Below are positions 9,365 to 18,394 of a stretch of 64,000 nucleotides of DNA, piece by piece (positions within the stretch are counted from its first letter, which is position 1; every line of letters starts with the position of its first letter). The stretch comes from Thiomicrorhabdus sp. Milos-T2 (GTDB lineage: Bacteria > Pseudomonadota > Gammaproteobacteria > Thiomicrospirales > Thiomicrospiraceae). The stretch is from assembly GCF_000702325.1 (NCBI RefSeq), contig NZ_KL370891.1:1138917-1202916 (forward strand). Reading direction: 5' to 3'. The notes under the pieces are model-generated. The model saw only the letters and a list, made by a program, of their open reading frames with translations, had not been told where the DNA came from and did no database searches. Made by a program: the position numbers and the translations under genes.

Positions 9365-10279
9365 ATGGCTCAGCAGTTTAAACGACCACCTAAACGTGTG
9401 GTAAACGGTATTGTGTTACTGAATAAGTCGGCAGGCGTATCTTCTAACGGTATTTTGCAACAAGTGATTAGAGCATTTAATGCAAAAAAAGGCGGACATA
9501 CCGGAGCACTAGATCCATTTGCCACCGGATTGTTACCCATTTGTTTAGGCGAAGCGACCAAGGTCTCGGGTTTATTATTAGATTCAGACAAACGTTATAC
9601 CGCTACGCTTAACCTAGGTGAACAATCTGATACCGGAGATATAGAAGGCGAAATCATTCAAACTTTACCGGTACCTGAGCTTTCAGAAGAACTTATTAAT
9701 CAAGTTTTTTCTCAGTTTTTGGGTGATATTGAACAAGTGCCACCCATGTATTCTGCACTTAAGCATAAAGGTAAACCGCTCTATTTTTATGCGCGTCAAG
9801 GTATAGAAATTGCACGTCCTGCTCGCCCCATTCGTATTATTCGATTGTCTTTAGTCTCTTTTACCGCTAATCAAATTATCTTTGATGTTCATAGTTCTAA
9901 AGGAACTTATGTTAGAACCTTGGGTGAAGATATTGCCAAGGCTCTTGGAACAGTCGGTCATTTAACCGCTTTACACCGTACCCAAACGGGTAGTTTAAAG
10001 GGGGATGATATGTTGACTTTAGAAGAGATAGAAATTCAACTAGATGATTGTCTGCACCCGATAGATGAAGCCATCCAGCACTTGCAAAGATTTGATTTAA
10101 CTTCTGAACAGGCTGATTTGATTCGTCATGGAGGCAAGTTAGAATTTGCTAAACCTGAGACCAATTTAGTACGATTTTATGAAAATGATATTTGTATCGC
10201 CGTGGGCGAATGGCAAGCTGAAAAACAGTTATTAAAACCTAAGCGAGTTTTTAATTTACCTGAGAGTGAAGCCGGTTAA
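9365..10279 (+). CDS. truB: tRNA pseudouridine(55) synthase TruB
   Basis: This is a 304-residue enzyme that converts U55 to pseudouridine in the T-loop of tRNAs. The catalytic aspartate is D50 in GGHTGALDPFATGLLP, followed by GEATK. The segment HSSKGTYVRTLGEDIA near residue 185 is also typical. It starts on the base after the rbfA stop, and its own TAA overlaps the next gene's ATG (TAATG), which implies coupled translation. Confidence 0.96.
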   Translation: MAQQFKRPPKRVVNGIVLLNKSAGVSSNGILQQVIRAFNAKKGGHTGALDPFATGLLPICLGEATKVSGLLLDSDKRYTATLNLGEQSDTGDIEGEIIQTLPVPELSEELINQVFSQFLGDIEQVPPMYSALKHKGKPLYFYARQGIEIARPARPIRIIRLSLVSFTANQIIFDVHSSKGTYVRTLGEDIAKALGTVGHLTALHRTQTGSLKGDDMLTLEEIEIQLDDCLHPIDEAIQHLQRFDLTSEQADLIRHGGKLEFAKPETNLVRFYENDICIAVGEWQAEKQLLKPKRVFNLPESEAG

Positions 10280-11151
10280 TGTTATTTACCAAAGCTGATG
10301 GCATCTTAGATTTAAGAAGTTTAGAAGACTATAAAGCAGGGCATCTAAATAACTCTACTTGGTTAAGTATAAATGATTTGCCAGAGAGTCTTAACGCTTT
10401 ACCTGCCGCACCTGCTTCTCTTTATCTTGTAGGAGATAAAGATCAAATTGAAGCGGCGAGTTTGCTGTTAGATAGTAAGTCTTATCAAGTGACAGGTTCT
10501 TTAGTTATAGAGTCTCAAAAGGCTATGCAACAATGGGCAAACAAACTACCAGGCCTGGTAGAAAACGGCTCTCAATCAAAAACGCTTTGGTCTCCAAGCT
10601 TACTGGTAAAAGAATTTGTCGATTTAATTCATAATCAATCTTTAACCTTTGGTGAGGTTGATAAGGTTGGTAAGGTCGTATACCGCCCAAGTGTTTTAGA
10701 TATTGGATGTGGCGGCGGTAGAGATGCTATTTTTCTAGCCAAAAATCGGATGAATGTTATTGCTATTGATCATGAAGCAAAAGTGCTCAAGCGGGCTAAA
10801 GCATTAAGTTCTCTATCAGGAACTTCCGTTAAGTTTAAATGCTGCGATATTAAAAAACAGGGATGTTTACCTGAGCAACAGTTCGATTTAATTACGGTTG
10901 TGCGTTTTTTAAATCGTGATATGTATGACTATATTAAAAAAGCTACCAGGCCTGGTGGATTTGTTCTGTTTCAAACTTTTGTAGAAGGTGTGGAGCAATT
11001 TAGCTCGCCTAAAAACCCTAACTTTATTTTAGGTAAAACTGAACTTGCTGAAGTTTTTGCGGGCTTTAATATAATTATTGATAGAATAGATAAATTAAAC
11101 GATGGACGGCCAGTGCTCTCATTTATAGCCCAAAAAGCCTGTTCGCAATAA
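10279..11151 (+). CDS. Rhodanese-like domain fused to SAM-dependent methyltransferase
   Basis: This 290-residue protein is not assigned to a named enzyme. The first ~95 residues resemble a rhodanese domain (ILDLRSLEDYKAGHLNNSTWLS), but the expected active-site Cys loop reads LVGDKDQIEAA, so sulfurtransferase activity is unlikely. From about residue 135 a class I methyltransferase follows, with the SAM-binding motif LDIGCGGGRDAIFLA and an acidic strand end (AIDHE). Two copies of the 12-bp palindrome lie inside the gene: at 10548 in the inter-domain linker (L-P-G-L-V) and at 10945 in the R-P-G-G-F loop. It is translationally coupled to truB, which hints at an RNA or ribosome-related substrate, but this is only contextual. 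Confidence 0.75.
   Translation: MLFTKADGILDLRSLEDYKAGHLNNSTWLSINDLPESLNALPAAPASLYLVGDKDQIEAASLLLDSKSYQVTGSLVIESQKAMQQWANKLPGLVENGSQSKTLWSPSLLVKEFVDLIHNQSLTFGEVDKVGKVVYRPSVLDIGCGGGRDAIFLAKNRMNVIAIDHEAKVLKRAKALSSLSGTSVKFKCCDIKKQGCLPEQQFDLITVVRFLNRDMYDYIKKATRPGGFVLFQTFVEGVEQFSSPKNPNFILGKTELAEVFAGFNIIIDRIDKLNDGRPVLSFIAQKACSQ
10548..10559. repeat. ACCAGGCCTGGT palindrome, exact
   Basis: Exact copy (CTACCAGGCCTGGTAG in full) encoding L-P-G-L-V in the linker of the rhodanese/methyltransferase gene. Confidence 0.95.
10945..10956. repeat. ACCAGGCCTGGT palindrome, exact
   Basis: Exact copy encoding T-R-P-G-G within the methyltransferase domain, 385 bp from the previous copy and in a different reading frame. 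Confidence 0.95.
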
Positions 11152-11224
11152 TATAAGAAAATATACAAAACAATAGATAAGACGTAATGACTAAAGTTAA
11201 AAGCGTTATTTAGGAGAATATTTC

Positions 11225-11716
11225 ATGATATCAATGTCAGAAAAAGAACTGTTTAAATTTTTTCAAGAACATACTATTTGTGAGTCACTGACTAAAGATG
11301 AAGTGGGGCGCTTAATTCCTTACCTTCAAGAGAAGGAATACGAAGGAAATCAAGTGATTTCAGACGCTGGCGAAGTGGGTGAAGCTTTAGGGTTTGTGAT
11401 AGAAGGAAAGGTTCAATTCACAAGTTCTGATGGCCAAGATAAAGCACCTGTTGGTAAACAAGGGGTTGGAACTTTAATTGGTGAAATGTCTTTCTTTGAC
11501 AGAAAACCTCGTAACTTACGTATGGAATCATGCAAAAAAGGGGTTACATTCTTAATGTTAAGTCGTCCTATGTATGACCGCCTAAAAGTAGAAGAAGCCT
11601 ATATTGCAGTAAATATACTTGAAAATGCAATTGTGAGTTTAGATAACTTAGTCAGACATATGGGAGATGATATCTCTGCACTAAGTCATTATATGCATGG
11701 AGTTGGAAAGCGTTAA
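11225..11716 (+). CDS. Stand-alone cyclic nucleotide-binding domain protein
   Basis: This 163-residue protein is essentially one Crp-type CNB beta-barrel (about residues 15-125), with EGKVQF and GTLIGEMSFFDRKPRNLRME in place of the phosphate-binding cassette. There is no helix-turn-helix, so it is not a transcription factor of the Crp class. Ligand binding cannot be judged: the canonical GE...RAA cassette is only partly kept (GEMSFFDRKPRN). An AGGAG ribosome-binding site eight bases upstream supports the ATG at 11225; ATG 11234 is an alternative. It stands alone between the methyltransferase gene and rpsO. Confidence 0.8.
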   Translation: MISMSEKELFKFFQEHTICESLTKDEVGRLIPYLQEKEYEGNQVISDAGEVGEALGFVIEGKVQFTSSDGQDKAPVGKQGVGTLIGEMSFFDRKPRNLRMESCKKGVTFLMLSRPMYDRLKVEEAYIAVNILENAIVSLDNLVRHMGDDISALSHYMHGVGKR

Positions 11717-11728
11717 ATTTCCTACATA

Positions 11729-11761
11729 AGACCTTTGTTCGAGTAGTTTGCGCAAAGGTCT
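11729..11761. repeat. Mini hairpin resembling fused ends of the 159-bp repeat; possible terminator
   Basis: AGACCTTTG and CAAAGGTCT are perfect 9-bp inverted arms around a 15-base loop, 12 bases after the CNB gene stop. The left 25 bases closely follow the left end of the 159-bp repeat, with small differences, and the right arm equals that repeat's right end. It may be an internal-deletion derivative that now serves as a transcript end. Confidence 0.6.
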
Positions 11762-11805
11762 TTATATAAAGTCTTGTATTTTAATTAAAAATCAGTAAAA
11801 TGCTC

Positions 11806-11872
11806 GGATTCGTCCCTATCATCGGTTGTGGAGGCGATTTTTTATTAAGACCGATCCAATGGAGTAAACATT
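11806..11872 (+). promoter_or_regulatory. Structured rpsO leader
   Basis: The short untranslated region before rpsO contains ATCGGT (11821 on) and ACCGAT (ending about 11855), which can pair to enclose a GGCGATTTTTT loop just upstream of the GGAG ribosome-binding site. S15 leaders often bind S15 for autoregulation. That this one does so is inferred from position. Confidence 0.4.
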
Positions 11873-12139
11873 ATGTTTGACGCAGAAGCTAAAGCTAAAA
11901 TCGTTGCTGAATATGCAACAAAAGAAGGTGATACTGGTTCACCAGAAGTTCAAGTTGCACTTTTAACTGCACGTATTAAATACCTTACTGAGCACTTTAA
12001 AGAACATAAACAAGATAACCATTCTCGTACTGGTTTATTACGTTTAGTTAGCCGTCGTCGTAAGCTTTTAGATTACGTTCACAAGAAAGATGGTGAAAGA
12101 TATTTAGCGCTTATCAAGCGTTTAGGTTTACGTAAGTAA
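11873..12139 (+). CDS. rpsO: 30S ribosomal protein S15
   Basis: This 88-residue protein binds the 16S rRNA central domain early in 30S assembly. The conserved core is present: [35 protein letters not shown] and the C-terminal [19 protein letters not shown] ribosome-binding site precedes the ATG. It is followed by a strong terminator and then pnp, the usual rpsO-pnp order. Confidence 0.98.
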   Translation: MFDAEAKAKIVAEYATKEGDTGSPEVQVALLTARIKYLTEHFKEHKQDNHSRTGLLRLVSRRRKLLDYVHKKDGERYLALIKRLGLRK

Positions 12140-12183
12140 TTCATTGTTAAGATAATTACTCAACATAACCTTAAGCTCAAAGA

Positions 12184-12210
12184 AAACCCTGCAATGCAGG
12201 GTTTTTTTTT
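12184..12210 (+). terminator. rpsO terminator
   Basis: AACCCTGC and GCAGGGTT form a strong stem around AAT, followed by nine T. In the classical rpsO-pnp arrangement partial read-through reaches pnp. Confidence 0.92.
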
Positions 12211-12326
12211 GCCTAATTTTTTTGCTGATTTTTTCTCTAAATTTCATGCATTAGTTTTAATTGATGAGTAATAAATAGTAGAATGATTCAGCTTTGGGTT
12301 GACACGCATTGCCTGTAACCCGATAG

Positions 12327-12396
12327 CCTGAATCCCTAAATAGTCCTAAATTAAAATAGCTTAGAACATTTCATCGGGTTTATTTAGGGATTCAGG
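12327..12396 (+). promoter_or_regulatory. Long hairpin in the pnp 5' untranslated region
   Basis: The 16-base arms 12327-12342 (CCTGAATCCCTAAATA) and 12381-12396 are perfectly complementary around a 38-base loop, 72 bases before the pnp start codon. In Escherichia coli the pnp leader forms a long duplex cut by RNase III, which lets PNPase repress its own mRNA. The placement suggests the same role here. CCCGAT (12319-12324) and ATCGGG (12373-12378) offer an alternative pairing. The rest of the 329-bp rpsO-pnp gap shows no gene. Confidence 0.65.
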
Positions 12397-12468
12397 TTTC
12401 AGACAATCAAATACAGAACCTTTCCAAAGCATTGAAGATGAAACCACTGATATATAAAAGGACACAAT

Positions 12469-14562
12469 ATGGCCAAGTTTACTAAAACATTCCAGTACGG
12501 AAATCACCAAGTTACATTAGAAACCGGAGAAATCGCACGTCAGGCAGACGGTGCCGTGATGGTTGGTATGGGTGAGACTCGTATTTTAGTTACTGCAGTA
12601 GCGGCTAAAAGTGCAAAAGCAGGACAAGACTTTTTTCCACTAACGGTAAATTATCAAGAAAAAGCTTATGCAGCTGGTCGTATACCTGGTGGCTTTTTAA
12701 AACGTGAAGGCCGTCCTTCAGAAAAAGAAACCTTAACGTCACGTTTAATCGATAGACCGATTCGTCCATTGTTTCCTAAAGGTTTCTTAAACGAAGTTCA
12801 AATTATTGCAACGGTGGTTGCTCTTGATCCAGAAGTGGGTACCGAAGTGCCAGCCATGTTAGGAACGTCTGCCGCCTTAGCTATCTCAGGTATTCCATTT
12901 GATGGTCCTCTTGGTGCTGCTGTTGTGGGTTACCGTGATGATGAGTATTTATTAAATCCCAGCCCAGAAAGTTTGCAAACTTCTGATTTAGAACTTAGCG
13001 TTGCGGGAACTAGCGATGCTGTATTAATGGTTGAATCAGAAGCTGCAGAGCTTCCAGAAGATATTATGTTAGGTGCGGTTATGTTTGGCCACCAGCAAAT
13101 GCAAGTCGCTATTGATGCGATTTCTGAATTTTCTGCAGAAATAGGTAAACCTCGTTGGGACTGGCAACCTCCTGTAATAAACTTTGAGCTTAGAGATGCT
13201 GTATTTGAATTGATTCGTTCTGATGTTGAAGCCGCTTACTCTATTGCGGATAAGATGGAACGTTATGCGGCATTAGATGCAGCTAAAGCTAAAGCCATTG
13301 CTAAATTTGGGGTATCTGAAACTAACGAAGCTGGTTTTGATGAAAAAACAATCGAAGGCAAGTTTGCTAGATTACAAAAAAATATCGTTCGCGGCCGAGT
13401 CATTGCTGGTGAACCTCGTATTGATGGTCGTGATACTCAAACCGTTCGTGCGATTAATTGCCAAGTAGGTGTATTACCTCAAGTACATGGTTCAGCTCTG
13501 TTTACTCGTGGTGAAACACAGGCATTAGTGGTAACAACATTGGGAACAGAACGAGATGCTAAGATTGTTGATGACTTAACCGGTTCTTATCAAGATCGTT
13601 TTATGTTGCATTACAACTTCCCTCCATTCTCAGTTGGTGAGTGTGGTCGTACGGGTAGTCCAGGTCGTCGTGAAATTGGTCATGGTATGTTAGCTCGTCG
13701 TGGTGTAGCGGCTTTATTGCCAACAGCTGAAGAGTTTCCATATACCATTCGTGTGGTTTCAGAAATTACGGAATCAAATGGTTCAAGTTCAATGGCATCG
13801 GTTTGTGGTACTTCTATGTCGTTAATGCATGCAGGTGTCCCTATTGCCGCACCAATTGCAGGTATTGCGATGGGCTTAATCAAAGAAGAGAGCGGTTTTG
13901 CAGTACTTTCAGATATTTTGGGTGACGAAGATCATCTAGGTGATATGGATTTTAAGGTAGCGGGTACTGAAGAAGGTATCACTGCATTACAGATGGATAT
14001 TAAAATTAAGGGTATCACAGAAGAGATTATGCAGATTGCGTTAGAGCAAGCTAAAGCCGGGCGTTTGCATATTCTTGGTGAAATGTCTAAAGCAATCAGT
14101 GGTTCAAATGAGTCTGTTGGTGCAACGGCACCACGTTTCTTTATGGTAAAAGTAAAACCAGAAAAAGTACGTGAAATTATTGGTAAAGGTGGGGCAACCA
14201 TTCGTGCTCTTACTGAAGAAACAGGCTGTACTATTGAAATTGATGATGACGGTAACGTTAAAATTGCGGCAACGGATGATGAATCAGCCAATGCGGCAAA
14301 AGCACGTATTGCTGAAATTACGGCTGAGCCAGAGATTGGTACAACCTATGATGCCGTTGTTAAGAAAATCGTTGATTTTGGTGCTTTTGTTGCCTATATG
14401 CCTGGTCGTGAAGGCTTAGTTCATGTGTCTCAAATTGCTGAAGAGCGTGTAGAAAATGTGAATGACTACTTAAAAGAAGGTCAAGAAATTCGTGTTAAAT
14501 TAACCGACATTGATAAACAAGGTCGCGTTAAACTTTCATTAAAAGATGCTGATAAAGAATAA
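12469..14562 (+). CDS. pnp: Polyribonucleotide nucleotidyltransferase
   Basis: This is a 697-residue PNPase, a 3'-5' phosphorolytic exoribonuclease and degradosome component. Two RNase PH-like domains (about 1-220 and 310-545) flank the all-helical domain; the second includes [23 protein letters not shown] and [19 protein letters not shown], which carries the metal-binding acidic residues. A KH domain (about 553-615, [12 protein letters not shown]) and an S1 domain (about 620-690, [28 protein letters not shown]) complete the protein. It lies downstream of rpsO and its leader hairpin suggests autoregulation. Confidence 0.97.
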   Translation: MAKFTKTFQYGNHQVTLETGEIARQADGAVMVGMGETRILVTAVAAKSAKAGQDFFPLTVNYQEKAYAAGRIPGGFLKREGRPSEKETLTSRLIDRPIRPLFPKGFLNEVQIIATVVALDPEVGTEVPAMLGTSAALAISGIPFDGPLGAAVVGYRDDEYLLNPSPESLQTSDLELSVAGTSDAVLMVESEAAELPEDIMLGAVMFGHQQMQVAIDAISEFSAEIGKPRWDWQPPVINFELRDAVFELIRSDVEAAYSIADKMERYAALDAAKAKAIAKFGVSETNEAGFDEKTIEGKFARLQKNIVRGRVIAGEPRIDGRDTQTVRAINCQVGVLPQVHGSALFTRGETQALVVTTLGTERDAKIVDDLTGSYQDRFMLHYNFPPFSVGECGRTGSPGRREIGHGMLARRGVAALLPTAEEFPYTIRVVSEITESNGSSSMASVCGTSMSLMHAGVPIAAPIAGIAMGLIKEESGFAVLSDILGDEDHLGDMDFKVAGTEEGITALQMDIKIKGITEEIMQIALEQAKAGRLHILGEMSKAISGSNESVGATAPRFFMVKVKPEKVREIIGKGGATIRALTEETGCTIEIDDDGNVKIAATDDESANAAKARIAEITAEPEIGTTYDAVVKKIVDFGAFVAYMPGREGLVHVSQIAEERVENVNDYLKEGQEIRVKLTDIDKQGRVKLSLKDADKE

Positions 14563-14613
14563 ATGCTAATGAGGTAGTCGCAATAGTGATTTTATCTCAA
14601 TAGTATTCTTGTT

Positions 14614-14640
14614 AAAGGTCGCCTTATGGCGGCCTTTTTT
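14614..14640 (+). terminator. pnp terminator
   Basis: AAAGGTCGCC and GGCGGCCTTT pair around TTAT with one G-T contact, followed by a T run. Confidence 0.88.
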
Positions 14641-14695
14641 GTTTATAATCACTGAAAATTATGTAAAAGGTCTCTTTTAAATAAACGGAAACAGT

Positions 14696-17635
14696 ATGAG
14701 CGAAAACAAAATCCAATCGGCACAGACTTCTCACCCAGCATTTGAGTTTAAAGGTGAACACTTTATTGACTCTCTAAATCTTACTATTCAGCATTTTGAA
14801 CACAAATTGACTGGTGCGGCGCACTATCATTTAGCTGCAGATGATCCTCAAAATGTCTTTTTAGTTGCCTTACGCACTGTTCCAATGGACTCAACCGGTG
14901 TTGCCCACATTTTAGAACACACCACTTTATGTGGTAGTAAGAAATATCCAGTACGTGATCCATTTTTTATGATGATTCGTCGTTCTTTAAACACTTTTAT
15001 GAATGCGTTTACTTCAAGTGATTGGACAGCGTATCCATTTGCGACCGAAAACCGTAAAGATTTCCAAAATTTATTAGACGTTTATATGGATGCCGTGTTT
15101 TTCCCTAATCTTGACGCGTTAGATTTTGCCCAAGAGGGTCACCGTTTTGAATTTGAAGAGATGACTAATCCAGAGTCAGATTTAACATACAAAGGAGTGG
15201 TCTTTAATGAGATGAAAGGGGCGATGAGTTCGCCGGTTTCAACTTTGTGGCAGACATTTACTACAGAACTTTATCCAACCTCAACTTATCACTATAACAG
15301 TGGTGGTGAGCCGGAGGATATTCCAGATTTAACCCATCAGCAGTTGTTGGATTTTCACAAAAATCACTACCATCCTTCTAATGCGGTATTTATGACTTAC
15401 GGCGATATTCCCGCTGTTGAACACCAAACCCAGTTTGAAGAGCTTGCATTAGCGCGTTTTAAAGATACCGTACCGCAAGTGCATGTTGGGCTTGAAAAAC
15501 GTTATGCAGAACCAAAAATGGTTGAGGCGACGTATTCATTGGATGAAGAAGATGTTTCAGCCAAAACTCACATTGTTTTAGGTTGGCTATTAGGTTTAAA
15601 CCAAGACCCGCTTAATGTACTTCGTGGTCATTTGTTGTCTTCTGTTTTGTTAGATAATAGTGCTTCACCACTGCGTAAGTTATTAGAAGAAACTGAGCTG
15701 GCAAATGCACCTTCACCATTATGTGGTTTAGAAGAATCTAACAAAGAGATGGCGTTTGTTGTGGGTGTGCAAGGTTCAGAAGCAGAACACGCCCCCGCAA
15801 TAGAATCTATGATTTTGCAAGAACTAGAGCGAATTGCTGAAGAGGGCGTTGATCAATCTCAAGTAGAAGCCATGTTGCATCAATTAGAGTTATCGCAACG
15901 AGAAGTGGGTGGTGATGGTTATCCTTATGGTTTGCAGCTTATTCTTCATTCTTTAGCAGGGGCACTGCATGATGGTGATCCCATTGCATTGTTAGATACG
16001 AATGCCGCCTTAAAACAACTAGAAAATGAAGTTAAATCTCCTGACTTTATACCAGGCCTGGTTAAATCATTGTTGCTCAATAACTCGCATAGAGTGCGTT
16101 TAACCATGTCGCCTGATAAAACATTATCCACCCAAAAAGAAGAGGCCGAAAAAGCCAAGTTAGCGGAGATTAAAGCGAAACTGAGCGATGCTGAAAAGCA
16201 AGCTATTATTGAACAAGCGGTAGCTTTAGAGGAACGTCAATCACAAGAAGATGATCCAACTATTTTACCGGAAGTGACCAAAGCTGATATTCCCGCAGAG
16301 ATTAAAGCGTATCAAGCAAATAACGTTAATATTGGTGAAATGGCTGTTAAAAGTTACCAATGCGGTACAAATGGATTAACTTACGAACGCTTGATTATTG
16401 ATTTACCCGACCTAAATGAACAAGAGCAGCGTTTAATGCCTTTGTTTAATAGCTGTTTAACCGAAGTAGGTACGCAACAACGTGATTATATTGAAATGCA
16501 ATCCTACCAGGCTGAGGTGTCAGGTGGAATTTCTGCACGTTCTAGCGTGCATTCAAAAATTGGTGACCCGCAAGGTTGTCATAGTCACTTTATGCTGTCA
16601 TCAAAAGCCTTAAATCGCAATCAAAAGCCAATGGCTGAACTTTTGCATGAAACTTTGAATGAAGCACGTTTTGATGAAAATAATCGTTTAAAAGACTTAG
16701 TTTCACAAATTCGAGCTTCAGTTGACCATGGCATTACCGGTAATGGTCATGGCTTAGCGATGATGGCGGCGGTGCAAAACTATACACCAGCGGCACGTTG
16801 GAAATTTGAACGTTCAGGTTTTTCAGGCATTCAATACATTAAAAATTTACATGAAGATTTAAAGTCTGATGAGGCAATGGCGGATTTCTCTGCAGGTTTA
16901 TCCTCTATTCAAAATAAAGTCATTCAGTCTAATAAACAGGCATTAGTGATTAGTGATGAATCGGGTAGTGAATCAGCACTTACCTCTATGGAGCAAGTTT
17001 GGAATCAGTCAAATACGGTTAAACAAACCGCAAAATTTGAATTTAATGCGAGTCAAACCCCTGTTAACCAGGCCTGGGTAACGAGTACTCAAGTTAATTT
17101 CTGTTCTTTGGCTTACCCAGCGGTACCTTCAGATCATGAGGATGCACCTAAGCTTTCAGTATTAGGAGCTTGTTTACGAAATGGTTTTTTACATTCTGCT
17201 ATCCGCGAAAAGGGCGGTGCTTATGGTGGTGGAGCTACCTACAATGCAGAAGCCAATGCATTTGTCTTTTATTCTTACCGTGATCCACGTCTATTAGAAA
17301 CTTATAGCGATTTTAAACGTGCTCACGAATGGTTAATGAGTAGTGAAGCTACTCAAGCTAAAGTGGATGAAGCCATTTTAAATGTAATTAGTGCTATGGA
17401 TAAACCGGGCTCTCCTGCCGGTGAAATGAAGAAAGCGTTCTTCCAAGATTTGTATGGTCGTACTCATGATGTGCGTATGGCGTATCGTCATGGTGTCATC
17501 TCAACTACCGTTGCAGAGTTAAGAGAATTGGCCGAAAAATATATAACCGCTGACAATACTTCATCGGTAGTTTTAACCAATACGGGAGGAGCTGAATTAT
17601 TAGCCGATTCTGAATTTGAGATTATTACCCTTTAG
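14696..17635 (+). CDS. M16C metallopeptidase, presequence-protease (PreP)-like
   Basis: This 979-residue zinc peptidase belongs to the pitrilysin family. The inverted zinc motif HxxEH is H71-I-L-E74-H75, and the distal glutamate is probably in YKGVVFNEMKGAMSSP. Four M16 repeats are expected; the C-terminal half shows GGAYGGGATYNAEANAFVFYSYRDPR, the typical non-catalytic R/Y motif region. PreP enzymes degrade unfolded peptides of up to a few dozen residues inside a closed chamber. No signal peptide is visible, so it is probably cytoplasmic. Two copies of the 12-bp palindrome lie inside (16051 exact, 17067 one mismatch). It is probably transcribed alone. Confidence 0.9.
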   Translation: MSENKIQSAQTSHPAFEFKGEHFIDSLNLTIQHFEHKLTGAAHYHLAADDPQNVFLVALRTVPMDSTGVAHILEHTTLCGSKKYPVRDPFFMMIRRSLNTFMNAFTSSDWTAYPFATENRKDFQNLLDVYMDAVFFPNLDALDFAQEGHRFEFEEMTNPESDLTYKGVVFNEMKGAMSSPVSTLWQTFTTELYPTSTYHYNSGGEPEDIPDLTHQQLLDFHKNHYHPSNAVFMTYGDIPAVEHQTQFEELALARFKDTVPQVHVGLEKRYAEPKMVEATYSLDEEDVSAKTHIVLGWLLGLNQDPLNVLRGHLLSSVLLDNSASPLRKLLEETELANAPSPLCGLEESNKEMAFVVGVQGSEAEHAPAIESMILQELERIAEEGVDQSQVEAMLHQLELSQREVGGDGYPYGLQLILHSLAGALHDGDPIALLDTNAALKQLENEVKSPDFIPGLVKSLLLNNSHRVRLTMSPDKTLSTQKEEAEKAKLAEIKAKLSDAEKQAIIEQAVALEERQSQEDDPTILPEVTKADIPAEIKAYQANNVNIGEMAVKSYQCGTNGLTYERLIIDLPDLNEQEQRLMPLFNSCLTEVGTQQRDYIEMQSYQAEVSGGISARSSVHSKIGDPQGCHSHFMLSSKALNRNQKPMAELLHETLNEARFDENNRLKDLVSQIRASVDHGITGNGHGLAMMAAVQNYTPAARWKFERSGFSGIQYIKNLHEDLKSDEAMADFSAGLSSIQNKVIQSNKQALVISDESGSESALTSMEQVWNQSNTVKQTAKFEFNASQTPVNQAWVTSTQVNFCSLAYPAVPSDHEDAPKLSVLGACLRNGFLHSAIREKGGAYGGGATYNAEANAFVFYSYRDPRLLETYSDFKRAHEWLMSSEATQAKVDEAILNVISAMDKPGSPAGEMKKAFFQDLYGRTHDVRMAYRHGVISTTVAELRELAEKYITADNTSSVVLTNTGGAELLADSEFEIITL
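16051..16062. repeat. ACCAGGCCTGGT palindrome, exact
   Basis: Exact copy encoding I-P-G-L-V within the M16C protease gene. Confidence 0.95.
17067..17078. repeat. ACCAGGCCTGGT palindrome, one mismatch
   Basis: ACCAGGCCTGGG in the M16C protease gene, encoding N-Q-A-W-V, a different reading frame from the copy at 16051. Confidence 0.85.
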
Positions 17636-17642
17636 CTGAGTT

Positions 17643-17801
17643 GAGACCTTTGCACGAGAGTATGCGCGAGTAAAAATGGTTAAAATCCACCTGATTTTTG
17701 TTGAAAACCTTGCGAATAGCAAGCTATTCCCTGCGTTTTCCGCCGCAATCAGGTGAATTTTTCCTCATTTTTCTTTCGCACCTATCTCGTGCAAAGGTCT
17801 C
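17643..17801. repeat. 159-bp imperfect-palindromic MITE/REP-like element, copy 2
   Basis: The ends are GAGACCTTTGCACGAG and its exact complement, and the apex is AATAGCAAGCTATT. It is close to copies 1 and 4 over its full length and in the same orientation. It fills almost all of the gap between the protease and tautomerase-like genes. Confidence 0.93.
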
Positions 17802-17838
17802 AAGTTCATTTAACTCGTTAAACTTGAGATAACTATTG

Positions 17839-18285
17839 ATGCCCCATATTGTTATTGAGTACAGTAAAGATTCTTTTGAATTTAAAGATTTACCCTCTAC
17901 TCACAACAAAATGGGTCAATCACAGCGTTTACCTTTGAATACACCTTTGAGTATGCCTTTGAGTATGCCTTTGAGTATACCAGGCCTGGTAGATTCTGTT
18001 TTTGAAGCCGTGGCAAATACCAATATTGTTAAGTCAGAGAACATAAAAGTCAGAACCTATGCAGCCGAGTTTTATAAGCTTGGATTAAATAATACCGGTT
18101 TTATTCATGTTGTTTGTAAAACCCATTCAGGTAAAACTGAAAATGAAAAAAAAGGGTTATCTCAAACCATAGTAAACGCGCTTGAACGGATGGTTAAATC
18201 AACCGCTAAACATTCAATGGTGATAACGGTTGAAGTTGTTGAGATGGATACGCCAAGTTATTCAAAAACCTTGGTAGAGAAGTAG
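17839..18285 (+). CDS. 5-carboxymethyl-2-hydroxymuconate isomerase-like tautomerase
   Basis: This 148-residue protein starts M-P-H-I-V-I-E-Y-S, so proline 1 (after methionine removal) would be the catalytic base of the tautomerase superfamily. The rest matches the CHMI family: IKVRTYAAEFYKLG, FIHVVCKTHSGKTENEKKGLSQTIVNAL and a C-terminal VEVVEMDTPSYSK. Family members are usually about 115-130 residues; the extra length here is an insertion at residues ~18-48 made of four P-L-x-x repeats (DNA repeat 17932-17979) running into an exact 12-bp palindrome. The frame is open from a TTG at 17836, but the ATG at 17839 gives Pro1. No catabolic neighbours are present, so the substrate is unknown. Confidence 0.8.
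   Translation: MPHIVIEYSKDSFEFKDLPSTHNKMGQSQRLPLNTPLSMPLSMPLSIPGLVDSVFEAVANTNIVKSENIKVRTYAAEFYKLGLNNTGFIHVVCKTHSGKTENEKKGLSQTIVNALERMVKSTAKHSMVITVEVVEMDTPSYSKTLVEK
17932..17979 (+). repeat. In-frame 12-bp tandem repeat (CCTTTGAGTATG)
   Basis: There are four head-to-tail units, the first degenerate (CCTTTGAATACA) and the last ending in A, encoding P-L-N-T then P-L-S-M, P-L-S-M, P-L-S-I. The array overlaps by one base the exact palindrome that begins at 17979. Confidence 0.93.
17979..17990. repeat. ACCAGGCCTGGT palindrome, exact
   Basis: Exact copy encoding I-P-G-L-V in the tautomerase-like gene, immediately after the 12-bp tandem repeat. Confidence 0.95.
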
Positions 18286-18334
18286 AGATGTATAGAAGTA
18301 AAGAATAAGATTTTGTAAGATAATGTTTTTAAAT

Positions 18335-18362
18335 AAAAAAGGGAATTTTATTCCCTTTTTTT
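18335..18362. terminator. Bidirectional terminator between convergent genes
   Basis: AAAAAAGGGAAT and ATTCCCTTTTTT form a symmetrical A/T-flanked stem that can end transcription of both the tautomerase-like gene and roxA. Confidence 0.88.
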
Positions 18363-18394
18363 ATGTCTTTTATTTAGGCTTTTTTATCAAATGG

